This document shows positions 32,685 to 44,379 of a DNA stretch of 64,000 bases, one piece after another. A program made the translations under genes and the position numbers. The notes beneath the pieces are model-generated. The model was not told the DNA's origin. It worked only from the letters and a program-made list of their open reading frames with translations, and ran no database searches. The DNA is from Gracilaria gracilis. Lineage: Eukaryota > Rhodophyta > Florideophyceae > Gracilariales > Gracilariaceae. Position 1 is the first letter of the stretch; each line of letters opens with the position of its first letter. The stretch lies in the NCBI GenBank assembly GCA_030374805.1, contig JARGSG010000224.1:1054001-1118000 (forward strand), given 5' to 3'.

Positions 32685-33279
32685 TGTAGTATAGTGAGAC
32701 CTCGCTGGTGGCGCGTATAGGTGCTCTACCATTGTGGTGCTTGCTCAAGAACCTCTGGGGTGATGCAGCGAGTGGTGCCTCACAGGGACTGCATTTGCCA
32801 CATGGGTTGCTATCTAACAGTTTCATTAACCATGTAGGATAACTAATTATTTAACCAAAATAGGTAGATATTTTAGCGAGGTGCACCGCTAGGGTTCAGC
32901 CTCAACGTGGTACACGTAGCATGCGACAGGAAAGGCCGAGACCCACTCACCCTTAAGGTGAGTGCCGCGCTCCCTCCCGAAGGATTGTAAAGTCAAGCAC
33001 CTTCTGGCTAAGTCTACAACCGCTTGGTTTCTACAGTCGACCTAGTGGTTTGGTCGGAACCTTTAAGGGTTTACTAGTCCGTCTGCGCCGTGCTCCAGAC
33101 CTACCAACCGGGCACCCTTAGCTGGCCGACTATATTGCGCCTCCAGTGGTCGGTGCTTCCACATCATCTTACGGTCCCCCTTTCTTACCTTCTAGGTTGA
33201 GCCACTTGGTGTGCTCCCTAGCCACGCGTCCACTACGAACTACCCCTTTTGGTTTTAGCCCCGCTACGGTTATACCACA
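32685..33279. mobile_element. probable solo LTR inserted in the satellite
   Basis: 595 bp of unique sequence between satellite segments. It begins TGTAGTATAG and ends TATACCACA, which are near-perfect inverted ends (TGTRGTATAR) with the TG...CA form of LTRs. It has no ORF of note. A direct repeat CACTA lies at both edges, but CACTA also occurs in the satellite, so the duplication is not decisive. An internal hairpin CACTCACCCTTAAGGTGAGTG lies near 32950. It is not similar to the 970-bp LTR, so a second LTR family is implied. Confidence 0.55.
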
Positions 33280-33640
33280 CTATGAACATTCACTAGTGTA
33301 CACTCACTATGAACAAACACTATTGTACACTCACGTTACACATACACTAGTGTACACTCACTAATGTACACTTACTAGTGTACATTCATTATGAACACAT
33401 ACTTACTATAAACATTATAAACATACACTAGTGTACACTGATTATAAACATACACTACCGAACATACACTAGTGTATACTCACTGTTAACATACACTAAT
33501 AAAAATACACTGTGAACGTACACTAGTGTACACTACTCTGAACATACACTACCGAACATATACTAGTGTGTACAACTGATCATACACTATGAACATTGAC
33601 TGATTAACATGCACTACTAATTATACACTTGTGAACATTT
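33280..33640 (+). repeat. satellite array, segment 3, degenerating
   Basis: More CACTAGTG-type units, increasingly diverged toward the right (AACATACACTACCGAACATA and similar). Removing the two inserted elements joins segments 1, 2 and 3 into one array of about 1.4 kb. Confidence 0.85.
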
Positions 33641-33862
33641 ACTGGGAATGTTCACCAGTGTATGTTGATTGTAAATGCTTGCTGATGAATGCACGCAGTA
33701 AATGTGCACTAGTGTATGTTCACAGTTTATGTTCACAATAAATGTTAATGGTGTATGTTTATAATGAGTTTTCGTACTATGTGATTTTAATTGGAAACAA
33801 TTGAAGCTGCTGTAATGTAATAAGAGCATGGGCACTCAGGGCCAAATCAATCCAACCATGTA

Positions 33863-33888
33863 CACCCAGTAACCGTAATTAGAGTGGG
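33863..33888 (+). repeat. left TIR of the pogo-like element
   Basis: Starts CACCCAGTAACCGTAATTAG; preceded by TA. Confidence 0.93.
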
Positions 33889-33975
33889 TAATGCTAATTG
33901 ACGAAGCCGTTTCGTGGTCGAGGCAACAGAAAATAATGTGGGCCACTTTATCAATGATACCACACTAATAAGAGT

Positions 33976-35679
33976 TCAAATGCAAATAGAGTGGCCCACA
34001 TTATTTATTTCATACTTAATTAGTGTGGGTGGCAACAAACTACGTGTGCCACATCCTTCCACAATTTCCCCATCAAAGTCATTGCGATGCTTTGCAATCA
34101 CCCCTTGAAGCTTTGGAAAGAGCTGCCTCTTCTCCCAAAGTCCATTTACGTTCAATTCCATCCCCGTCCTTATCATAGCCTTGCGAGCATACGTCAGACC
34201 ATCAGCGTCCCTCTGCCTGTTAATATCCTGCACCGCAAGCCGAGCCAATCGGAGAAAATAGCTTTTACCAGGATTAACCACTTTCCCTGAACTCGACCAT
34301 GCTCCGCTCTTGATCTTTTCCACTTTGTAGCGCTCCCACCGCGCGTTCCAAGCGCTTTTTATCTTTTGGATGATAAAAGAATCAGCGGGCTGCACCATAT
34401 CTGTGGCATTCGGCGGGAAGTATCGGACTTCGGTGTTAATCTCCGCTGCAGCTTCAAACAGCTCCGGTGTCGTATTGTGCCCACTGCAGTTGTCGACATG
34501 CATTATTCGCTTTCAATTGTGTGGCAGTTTATTGATGACTCTACTTTCGCGGAGGCACTGCGGCATTACCGTAGTGTCCATCCAACCCTTAGGACCACTC
34601 CTGTACGACACGTTCGGAACATCATCTGGAACACCCCTTATGGGATAAGATCGGTTTTGGTTCTGAAACAATAAGAAAACTGGTTTAATCTTGGCGTTAA
34701 CTCCACCGCTGATACGTACCACCATCGTCATACCCTTGCCTCCTGACACGACATCCGAGTATTTCACTTCCCGTTCACCACAAAACCCAAGCGTTCGCCC
34801 ATTATCTAGATTGATTTGGAAGTGGGTTTCGTCTGCATTCTCGACATCCTCTTCATTCAGATGTCCACCTCGAAACGCGCTTGCTATGCGACCGAGGTAG
34901 TAAGCAACTGTCTTGTCAATGTACTCCTGCTTCTCCGGCGAGATCAGATATTTCTCTGTGTAAGCACGACTCACAATCCGATGGCGATCTGTGAAGTTTT
35001 GGATCAAACGCCTCGTAATTTGCGGAGCAATGGCGTTACCGGTAGTGCAATCAATCATATTCTTGTGGTAGGATGGCTTGTTTGATGAACTGATTAGGTC
35101 TAATGCCAAAGTCTGGAGAGTTTTCCAGTTGAACTTCACACCTAATTTGCGCAAGCGATCAAACTCACTTACCATATTGAACTGCAGTTCGAGTACCCAC
35201 TGTCTTGTTTTGCGCCCACGTCCCGCTCGCACCTTTAGGTTGACTCGTTTGGTTCCCTTGTATGTGTTGCGGGTGTTTGTGGATCCTGAACCACGATTGA
35301 GGGATCCTCCGTTTTCGTCAACATATTCGTAACGTGTCTTCCACAGTCGACTTGCCTTCATTAAATTAGCCTTGTCGCTACTGCGGAATAAAGACGGAAA
35401 CTGGGCAACCGCTTTTGATTTGACGTGCTTCGAACCGTGGGTAACTGCATGTTTTGTCATCCAGGACGCAATTCTTGTACGATCTGTTATTGTGAGCACA
35501 TTGTTTGCAGCTTTTTTTGATTTAACTGCGTCTGTTGCGCTGGTTTTGATGGGGTTGGCGGTTTGAGGTTCGCCGTTTGGGTCATCTTGAGCGATAACAG
35601 AAGGAGTAGGGACTGAGCGAGGCAATGTTGCGCGCTGAAAGGCTGCCAAGATGGGCGATCCAGTGGTTGGCACGTTCAT
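33976..35679 (-). pseudogene. pogo-like DDE transposase with a single in-frame TGA
   Basis: The frame is collinear from 35679 to 33976 except for TGA at 34515-34513. The N-terminal half has basic and helical DNA-binding segments (KTRQWVLELQFNMVSEFDRL, then LGVKFNWKTLQTLALDLISS). The catalytic domain has Asp283 (ENADETHFQINLDNG), Asp396 (MHVDNCSGHN) and Asp427 (FPPNATDMVQPAD), a DDD triad typical of the DDE_1 pogo clade. It ends in the YARKAMIRTGMELNVNGLWE region seen in this clade. The stop falls just before the second catalytic strand, between LPHN and KRIMHV, so the truncated product would lack two of three catalytic residues. It is otherwise complete and probably young. Confidence 0.9.
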
Positions 35680-35891
35680 TCGGTGGAATGGAACGGTGCA
35701 AGGAGTGGGGATGATAGAGCTGGAGTGGTGGTGGTAACAAGTTGTTTGGTCCCACTGTAAGTCCTAGCCTACCTACGGAAGTTCCCGCCTAAAGCTGAGC
35801 CATTACCCACATGAATTTAGACAGCGTCCAAGGCGCTATGCACCGTATATAAGCAGGCCCACACTATATCCGTTACCACATTAATAAACCA

Positions 35892-35917
35892 CCCACTCTA
35901 ATTACGGTCACTGGGTG
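35892..35917 (-). repeat. right TIR of the pogo-like element
   Basis: On the minus strand it starts CACCCAGTGACCGTAATTAG; followed by TA on plus. Confidence 0.93.
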
Positions 35918-36958
35918 TAGCAGGGCTGGCGCCACGATTGCAACGTGCAGAAGCATCGTTGGGGCACGCGGCTTAGAGCCGAAAGTAGCCGTCAGACATA
36001 ACAGAAGCCGTTGATTGGTAGAATGGGCGGCAATGAAAAAACGAGATTATTTACTTGCCCTGGATTTGGATTGAACCGAGGAAAATCGCGGTTCAAATCC
36101 GGCAAAATTGGACCGCGAAAAGGGTCGTTCCAATCCAAGTCCAAATGGCGCGCAGACAAAATATTTATTTTTGAATGATCGGTTGAACCAATCAGACGGC
36201 CAACTTGTCTTACGGAAACAAGGCGTCAGTGAATTGGATTAGAAGTTCCAATCCAATTCACTGACTCCAATTTAGAACTAAACTTTGGACCCTTGGTGGC
36301 CATGCTCGGAGTATCCTATTGCATAGGACGCTAGTGATGTTCTTCCACGTGGTGCAACCTTGAGTTTATGTGGAGAATTCGAACACCACTGTTTCATTCA
36401 CACAGTTGCGCTGCATCGAGTTTCGTCGCGTTGCGCATCGTACCGTCAACAAGTTCGTCTCCAAAATACTACCTCAACTGCGCCCGTAGCGCGAGCCCGT
36501 CGGAAAACAATCTTAGGGGAAAAAAATCTGGGTCGAAAAGGACGATACTCATGCGTGACGAGGCTCTTTTGGATCGAGTTCTTGCTCTACTCGATGCCCT
36601 CAGTACACTTCATGGCAAAAAGCATTCTCTTACATCTCGACTGGGAAGGGTGTGCGTCCACTCTCTCGTTCTGTGACAGGCCTTGAGCGGTCTCAATCTC
36701 ACGCGATTAAGACTATGTGTACGACTTTTGCGTCGTATCCAGACCGCCGTGTTCAAAATCCTTAACGGTTTCAGGCCCTGACAGAATTCGCCGGTTCCCG
36801 GGGAAGCGGAGAATTCTGCCTCTGCTGCCAGAAGACATTTGCGATGCCTCGAAGTCGTGGAAGATAACAGTACGGGAAGGGCTTCATCGGTTCTCTTCGC
36901 GCAGTGGGTTTGTGTTGCAAACAGTGGCCTTGTTCAAGAGCTCCCGGTGCTGACCACC
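35918..36958. other. no recognisable gene; contains inverted repeats
   Basis: Short open frames only. The 36040-36300 part has several inverted GGATT / AATCC motifs (GGATTTGGATTGAACC facing GGTTCAAATCC) and one perfect hairpin listed separately. It may be a remnant of a small non-autonomous element. Confidence 0.4.
36225..36265. repeat. perfect 16-bp inverted repeat with 9-base loop
   Basis: GTCAGTGAATTGGATT (36225-36240) faces its exact complement AATCCAATTCACTGAC (36250-36265), separated by AGAAGTTCC. Confidence 0.9.
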
Positions 36959-38110
<1,152 letters not shown>

Positions 38111-38677
38111 TATAGATACTTAACATTTTGATAATCGCAAGTGATTGCCTCTTTAACGCCTGTGAGTTGCTCGGGTGCGACGAGAACGTCGTTCTAGACG
38201 CGGTATATCGGGTGGACGCGCTGGCCATTGGTCTGCGTTCCACTATCCGCGGCACCTTCTCGATCTCACCCATCCCACCAGTAGCCACCACCGCCGCTAC
38301 GTGCTACCTCCTTCATGACGTACCTCTCCTCCGAGTCGTATAAGGTAGATACAGATTTCCGCTAATGGTAAGTCACCATTGGTGACACAGTAGACAGTCC
38401 GAAATGGCGGGAATCGAAAACATTTACTTGCTTCGGCGAAGTAGCAAATTAGTAAATTCCCCGAGAATGTGGCGGAAGGTTGAACAACGTTTCAGCCTCT
38501 CGGTCTGTGGCCCTGATCATCGTCGCCCCATCCATCACCAGCTTCGCTCCCGCGATCGTCTCTCGCTTCTTCCTTGAAGTACCCGCACATCCCAAGTCAT
38601 TCGTCATGTGTGAAACATCCGAGGAAACGCGTCTTTCTGTCACAAAGACGCATTCGGAGTTCAAGAAAAAATCTACT

Positions 38678-39843
38678 ATGGCGGATTTCGATAACATCTA
38701 TCGCGTATATTACCGACCGCAAGAGACGTTCAATGATTTGAACGATGAGAGTAATAGACGTTTTCGCTCAACAATACATGAGTTTATGCGATTCTGCTGT
38801 CATTCTTCTCTCAGTGAGTCTCTCTTGTTTTTTTCGATCTCAGATAGGTCGCACTTGTTTCGCTTCGTTTCTGATTTACTCGACAATCGATCTGCCCGAA
38901 CCGTTTTACGCCAAGTTAAACATCTTAAGATGGTGGCAGAAGTCGCGGTGTCTACTTTCAGCGAGGCAAAGCGTCGGGAAATGAGAGCGATATTGTTGTA
39001 CCTTAACAATATCATCGCCAGTACGTCAAGGAAAGCAGAAGGCTCAATATTCAAACATGTTGAAAGCCAGTCACACAACAAAAAGCTGCTTTCGGACGAT
39101 GATCTACAGACGATGTTTTCTATATCAAAAACTAAAATGGACGGTATTATGAAGGAGTACATGCATGCAACTATTTGCGAAGACGATTTTGTTGGCATGA
39201 AACGTTGAATTAGAAAATCGTATGATGCCTTCCTGCCGTTCTTAATTCTTTCTATCGGGGGACAGCACCCGAATGTTTTGGTTACGTTGGAGATACCTCC
39301 CGAAGAAGATATGTCACGGTTTCTTGATAATGGATTGAAAGATTGTTTTCGTTTAAGAACATTGCGTGGGAAGAAGACTTCCAATTTATATATCCCCCAT
39401 GTTTCGCTTCCTTTGCTATGTTTTGCTTACGTTGAGTTTCAGATTTTGGTTGTTCGTCCCATTATACTTCTGCTGAATGGAATAGAGGAGAATTCCTTCC
39501 ATCGGAAGCTACTTTTACGTGGAAGAACCGGGAAACTAATGAAATCCGACGATATCAGCTCCACATTTGGCACGTTTCTCAGTACGGTCGACTCAGAACG
39601 TTTTCGAGACGTTAACATCGGTACAGTCATGGACAACGCACTTCATATGACAAAGCGAGCATATGAAAGTGGCCAAATCTACAAGGGGCTTTCCCTTAAT
39701 CGCTTTCTAGAAGTGATTGAGAGGCAGTTTAACACTTCAAGGATGTATATTGATCAAGTTTATGGAATTCAACCTTCAGTCGAGCGCGACATAGTAACAG
39801 CGAAGTTCGTCAATTATCTCACCCACTTTGGGACAGAGTGCAG
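38678..39843 (+). pseudogene. tyrosine-recombinase-like protein, frameshifted
   Basis: The first part runs from ATG 38678 (MADFDNIYRVYYRPQETF) to 39208, followed after a disturbed stretch by a second frame from about 39278 to 39847. The first part contains FMRFCCHSSLSESLLFFSIS, DRSHLFRFVSDLLDNRSART and VKHLKMVAEVAVSTFSEAKR, which aligns with the C-terminus of the protein at 9.18-10.33 kb. The second part has ILVVRPIILLLNGIEENSFH, LLLRGRTGKLMKSDDISSTF and RFRDVNIGTVMDNALHMTKR, resembling the recombinase domain found in Crypton and DUF3505 proteins. The R-H-R-Y catalytic residues cannot be assigned with confidence. I treat it as a decayed mobile-element gene of a family with at least two members in this window. 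Confidence 0.4.
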
Positions 39844-39918
39844 TTAAAGTGGGGAAACGACAGACGCTGGGGAACGAGTAGGTGAACTGTGACGAATTGC
39901 TTTACTTGAAACGAGTAT

Positions 39919-40398
39919 TTATCTTTTGAGGAAGCGACCCAAGTTGTGATGCGATTCATGTTCTCTTCGAGCTGATGAACTTTGGGAATCGTTTCTGCTT
40001 CCGTCCGCGTTCCTTGATGAGGAAGATGCTCCAGAGCCCGGATGCCGTGCATTTCTCGACCTCGAAAAGCTGCGAGATCGTGAGGCATTGCTCTGAATGT
40101 TGTTCCGATTTGCTGATGTGCTGCCTGCTCCCGACGTGTTTGAGCTAGCCTTTTGTGATGATGTCGAACTGCTTCCTCGGTCAGCATTGGCTTGACGTTG
40201 CGAGTTTTGCTGCTGTGCTTCGAGTAGAGCCGTATTCTGCGTTGCTGGGCTAACTTGTCGTGATGATGTCGAACTGCTTTCTCGGTTAGCATTTGCTTGA
40301 CGTTCCGCGTTTTGCTGCTGTGTTTGCAGTAGAGCCGTTTTCTGTGCTTGCAAAGCCTGATGTATTGCTATAGATTCGATGCATTTCGAGCAAGGCGT
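39919..40398 (-). CDS. Gln/Ser-rich ORF with an internal duplication
   Basis: Open from a TAA at about 40400, with no clear start. It begins TPCSKCIESIAIHQALQAQK and then has two copies of a roughly 27-residue unit (TALLQTQQQNAERQANANRE and TALLEAQQQNSQRQANADRG, each followed by SSSTSS). The end is Ser/Arg-rich (NASRSRSFSRSRNARHPGSG) and closes with RREHESHHNLGRFLKR. The bias looks like a real disordered C-terminus. No domain is recognised. It lies tail-to-tail with the recombinase-like gene, about 75 bases from it, so the two could belong to one element. Confidence 0.35.
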   Translation of the reverse strand, partial: TPCSKCIESIAIHQALQAQKTALLQTQQQNAERQANANRESSSTSSRQVSPATQNTALLEAQQQNSQRQANADRGSSSTSSQKASSNTSGAGSTSANRNNIQSNASRSRSFSRSRNARHPGSGASSSSRNADGSRNDSQSSSARREHESHHNLGRFLKR

Positions 40399-41090
40399 TT
40401 AAAGCATCACGCGTTGCGTTTGATTAGGAGTTGAACAGAATGACCGACGCTTCGTACGCTCATTAAGGGTTGAATTATCGCAATAGACGCGGTGAAGACG
40501 ATTATGGCGGCACACATGGTAGTACTTGATAGTGAGGCACATGATGATTAGGGATGGGTGGAAGCTACGTCTTTGCGCACGTAGAAGCGCCGCACCGAAC
40601 TGTCGAAGTATGAGTTCCTTCGTATTGTAAATGGCTTAATGAGCGGCGTATGACGCTACGATTGAGAGTAAATTGCTTCTGGGCTCGAATATAACGGTTC
40701 TTCATCCACGGCCATCAACTGTCGCCCTGAATCCTGACTCGAGAGCGCCGTCGGATGCAGCTTGCGCGCGGTGTAAGGGTTTAAGGACGACCACCGTTGA
40801 GTCTTGAGACACTGCATATCTGAACTCTAGTGGGCTAAACCAGCTGTGCTACACACTCAAAACCCCACACGGCGCAAACATCTTGCGACGACGCTCCAGA
40901 GACAGCGCTATAAGCGCCGTGCGATCTCTACGAGGCTAAATCTGGGCCCCGGGCCATTCTACACGACGTAGGTGGCGTACCAATCTGATTGAATGTTAGC
41001 CAATCAGAAGCGAGAGACACACTTCGCAGCGGAGCTCATGCACCGTGATCCAAACTTCAAACACCCCCTTAGAAGCTCGTAGAGGCACCT
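40399..41090. other. no recognisable gene
   Basis: Mixed-composition sequence without an ORF or motif I can support. Confidence 0.5.
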
Positions 41091-41960
41091 CTCCAACAAG
41101 CCAATGGAAGTAGTATTGTGCTTCCGAGCTCAACAGTGGTTCGTTTCAGTGGGCATATGGATAATGATGTGCAGATATTTGGATACGTGCTGAAGGCGTC
41201 GCGGTTGGAAAGAAATTAGACCATTGACTTTCTTTACCCGGAAAACCTCGAACAGTACGAAGGGGTGAATGAGTACGGTAACCGCACCGAGCTCATGAAG
41301 TACGATGAGAAGGTGGGAGTTGAGTACGTGAACTTTCGAAGGTTTATGCGGGAGAACCCGGGGGAGCGGGGTCTACTTGTAGGGACAATACCGACTGTCA
41401 TGGAGGTTGAGTTACGGGGAAAGTACAGAGAGCAATTATTGGAGGGTATGTACGATGCGTTGAAGGAAGGGACAAAGCTGCTGGATGTGTATAATGACAA
41501 TCCAGTTTTGGAACTGGTGGCAAAGGTGGATGGTATAAAGTACGCAAACGATGCTGAGAGTGGAAGTCGTCGAATGTGGGTTGAAGGTAAGGAAGAATGG
41601 ATGGTGAAGAATGTACCTTTCGCTTACATGGAAATGCTGCTCGGAGAAGAATTGTCGTTTCCTCTGGATATTGCGGAGCTACTGACGGCCTGCTGAAGGA
41701 GATTAGACGAAAGCTAGGCGGAACTGAAGCGGATAGTGAAGACGATAGTGAAGAGGGAAGTGGTGAGAATAGTGATGGAGAGGGCGATGATAGTGATGGA
41801 GAGGGCGATCATAGTGATTGAGAGCCTGATAGTAGTGATGGAGAGGGCGATGATAATGATGAAGAAGGCAATGGAGAAGGCGATAGAGCGAGTCAGGAAG
41901 AAGGGCGAGAAGGACGAAAATGGAATGCACAGGTCCATGTGTGTGTGTGGGTGTGGAAGT
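41091..41960 (+). pseudogene. unknown gene with acidic repeat tail, broken by TAG, frameshift and TGA
   Basis: One frame reads GSSIVLPSSTVVRFSGHMDN, then DVQIFGYVLKASRLERN, TAG (41217-41219), and on in frame TIDFLYPENLEQYEGVNEYG, YDEKVGVEYVNFRRFMRENP, VMEVELRGKYREQLLEGMYD and WVEGKEEWMVKNVPFAYMEM to a TGA at 41694. A shifted frame then gives DGLLKEIRRKLGGTEADSED and an acidic tail made of repeats of SDGEGD. In that tail one unit has GAT TGA GAG where its neighbours have GAT GGA GAG. I do not recognise the protein. The pattern is that of a decayed protein-coding gene with a charged C-terminus. Confidence 0.45.
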
Positions 41961-42038
41961 AGAGATTCAGGGTAGGTCTATAAAGAAACAAATTAAATCT
42001 ATGTAGAAATAGATATATAGATAGGCAGATAGACAGGT

Positions 42039-42116
42039 TTCACTTCTCAGGTTTTCCTCCCGTGGTGCTCCAATGCATGCATTGGAGAACTTCACGAGGA
42101 AAACCTGAGAAGTGAA
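42039..42116. repeat. large near-perfect palindrome (hairpin)
   Basis: A perfect 21-bp inverted pair, TTCACTTCTCAGGTTTTCCT plus C at 42039-42059 and its complement at 42096-42116, encloses a perfect 20-bp palindrome CTCCAATGCATGCATTGGAG at 42068-42087. Only 8 imperfectly paired bases lie on each side in between. The whole 78 bases could fold as one hairpin. It is not next to a recognisable gene and is too short to be a typical foldback element. Confidence 0.95.
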
Positions 42117-42795
42117 GATTATTAACTAACATAATAAGTAGATGAGTTCTATGCAGGAATTTTAACAGTGTCCGACGAATCGAGGTGAGGAACAGGTACC
42201 CGCAATTCATATGGAGTAATTAAGGTACTACACCATTATGAAAGATATGGACAATGGAACATGTGTTACAGAATAAAAAGAATTCCATAAATAGGAGTAA
42301 CGTAGTTCACGAATATGAAAGCTAATAAATGGAAAATATATGATAAAGAATAAAAATTTGAGTCGGGAGTACTGGGTGTGAAAAGAATAACAGGGATGCA
42401 GTTGAAGCGGTGTTCACTACTATGGAGGGCGAATCATTTGCACATCTTGTTCAAATTCAACTTCAGTAACCAGAGGAAACGTCTCCGTGTGGCTATTAAG
42501 AAAAAGGCATGCCCGCTCTGAGATTAATTCCCTGGAGCAAAAACGCAGCCTCACCCTGTCATGGGGTTTGCAGAGAGGCAACACAAGCCATTTCTTTCGT
42601 CCCCAAGCTTGAGCCCACAACAGGTGATGCGGTCACCTACTTCTGGAAACGGTTCACAACCCGTCGGGGGTGTTCCCTCTCATGCTGGCTGCTCGCGTTT
42701 ACTTGTACTTGCGGCTCACTTTCCGTTCTGCGTTCCACTGCATTCTCTGCTGCACCGCCATTCTTCTTTGGTCCACTCTGGTTCTTCCGCGGGCA
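42117..42795. other. no recognisable gene
   Basis: AT-rich up to about 42400, then mixed. Short open frames on both strands (42420-42808) show no domain. Confidence 0.5.
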
Positions 42796-43173
42796 CTATC
42801 TAGCGTAGTAGCAGTTGAGTATGGCGTTATGTCGGCGTAATCCTCTCTTCGACTCTACATAGATCCCATTTTTCAACAGTTTATCCCGTAGTTTGACAAT
42901 TACACCATCACTCACATGAGATAGTGCATGTTGTGAAAAGTTGTCGACAAAGTCATTCCAGATAAGCTCTGGATCAAAATACACCAAGTTCCCCCGTTGA
43001 TCGCACCATTTTTTGGTGTACGCGTCGAGTTCTTTAAGATAAGCTTCTCTCTCTTCTGCGGTAGCTCCATCATCTACCCTGACTGGTTCCGGATCGTTTG
43101 TAGATTGATCACGATTGTGAGGGTTCGATCGCTTCTTTCTTTTGTTCCTTTAGTCCGGCAACTTAACCCTATA
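42796..43173 (-). pseudogene. fragment of an unknown, possibly retroelement-related protein
   Basis: A continuous minus frame of about 125 codons, opened by a stop at about 43176. It reads RNKRKKRSNPHNRDQSTNDP, then TAEEREAYLKELDAYTKKWC, VYFDPELIWNDFVDNFSQHA and VIVKLRDKLLKNGIYVESKR. The part with LRDKLLKNGIYVE resembles a motif seen in gag-like proteins of some LTR elements, but I am not sure. It has no start codon and ends without a domain. It is next to the BCS1 remnant on the same strand. Confidence 0.4.
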
Positions 43174-43237
43174 GCTCGAGTTTTATAACTGTCGAGGATC
43201 AACACGAGAGCAAAACGTTGGTAAGCTCATTCTCTCA

Positions 43238-43720
43238 AAAGACTTGGAGTATTTGAAATGCCCGTCGTTACCGCTATCTTTTTGTTCAGTACTGCATTGA
43301 GCAGCCCAGAGAATGTCAGTGATGAGCTGTTGGCGCTGGTTCGATCTCCTTTGAACAGGGAGTCCACATCCTCCAGGACGAGCCAAGCGTTCGATGGCAC
43401 TCCACCCAAGGCATCACCGAGCAGTTGATTACTAAACTTTTCATTTGTCATCGAAAGGAAACAGCATGACAGAGAGTACTTCCCTGCAAGGACGCGAATG
43501 GTGCTTGTCTTTCCAGTGCCAGGAACTCCTTCGAACAAGTAACTCCTCTTGTGCGGAAGCCCATTGTTCTACGTACCAACTCTTAGAATCTGGATGTAGA
43601 AATTGTTTGACGTCTTCCATGATGGCTTCCATTTGCCCATTACCAAGCACAACGGAATCATATGGGCGTGTACGACGAGCCCCTTCTCTGGCCCGTTGAG
43701 ACTCTCCGCAAGAAACCCGA
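43238..43720 (-). pseudogene. BCS1: BCS1-type AAA ATPase fragment, frameshifted
   Basis: Reading left from 43720: REGARRTRPYDSVVLGNGQM, EAIMEDVKQFLHPDSKSWYV, then a one-base frameshift near 43565, then GLPHKRSYLFEGVPGTGKTS (Walker A GxPGTGKT), RVLAGKYSLSCCFLSMTNEK, NAWLVLEDVDSLF (Walker B with LEDVD) and LTFSGLLNAVLN. The conserved downstream part (FMTTNH sensor and arginine-finger region) is lost. BCS1 is a mitochondrial inner-membrane AAA protein that translocates the Rieske protein. The N-terminal targeting and BCS1 domains are not seen. This is a decayed internal fragment. Confidence 0.85.
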
Positions 43721-44300
43721 GAGGATGCCCATAGTCACGGATTTGGCTTCATGTGAAAGATATAGCTGTGCAGATAGGTTGAACAAGATGAATTAGCAGT
43801 GCGGCAGACCGAAATAAAAAGAACTGAGCTGGGCCATTCCTGCGGCAGACCGAATGAAACACCGCATCTGTCAGTCCAAAGCTGCAAAAAACAAAGAAGC
43901 AGCTCTCGAAGACTGTGGACCAAAGATCATTTCGCTAAAATGAATTAAAATGGTACTGGGTACTTTTAAGGTAGACGTGGCCCTCACGTGGCCTCTCTTC
44001 AATTCAATCGTTATCATTTGCAGAACGCTACCCTCACCTCGAACAAAAATGCAAGACACTGCGCCACTTGTATTTAATCTGCGTTGTCGAAAGTATTAGT
44101 CCCTCGCTGAAGCCTCTATTGTATTATAAATGTTTCTAACCAATGCAATGCAAAAAGATATTCCAGGATCTTCTTCCCGACGAAACGGAGGCGTTTTCCT
44201 TTCGAAACATAACACATCTAGGTGACATACGGCGATTCGACCACCATATTGTATAGGAAAATAAAAAAGCGGCAAAAGCTAGTCAATCAACCATCAGAAA
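43721..44300. other. no recognisable gene
   Basis: A repeated short phrase TGCGGCAGACCGAA occurs at about 43799 and 43841. Otherwise it is AT-leaning sequence with short frames only. Confidence 0.45.
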
Positions 44301-44379
44301 AAGGAAATGGAGGCAATGTCAAAAGAACAAAGCGAAGGAGGCACTGAGAAATAAAAAGAAGTACAATGAAGCTCGAGAA

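Larger units (their letters stand above)
33863..35917 (-). mobile_element. pogo-like (Tc1/mariner superfamily) DNA transposon, 2,055 bp
   Basis: 26-bp terminal inverted repeats start CACCCAGTAACCGTAATTAG (33863-33888) and CACCCAGTGACCGTAATTAG on the other strand (35892-35917), with a single mismatch. Both ends are flanked by TA (33861-33862 and 35918-35919), the target duplication of this superfamily. A subterminal inverted pair AATGTGGGCCACT / AGTGGCCCACATT lies at about 33935-34010. The transposase is on the minus strand. A truncated relative is at 63.1 kb. Confidence 0.93.

Noticed and set aside
36070..36110. tRNA B-box-like GGTTCAAATCC
   Set aside because: No matching A-box or cloverleaf upstream; it is half of an inverted GGATT repeat.
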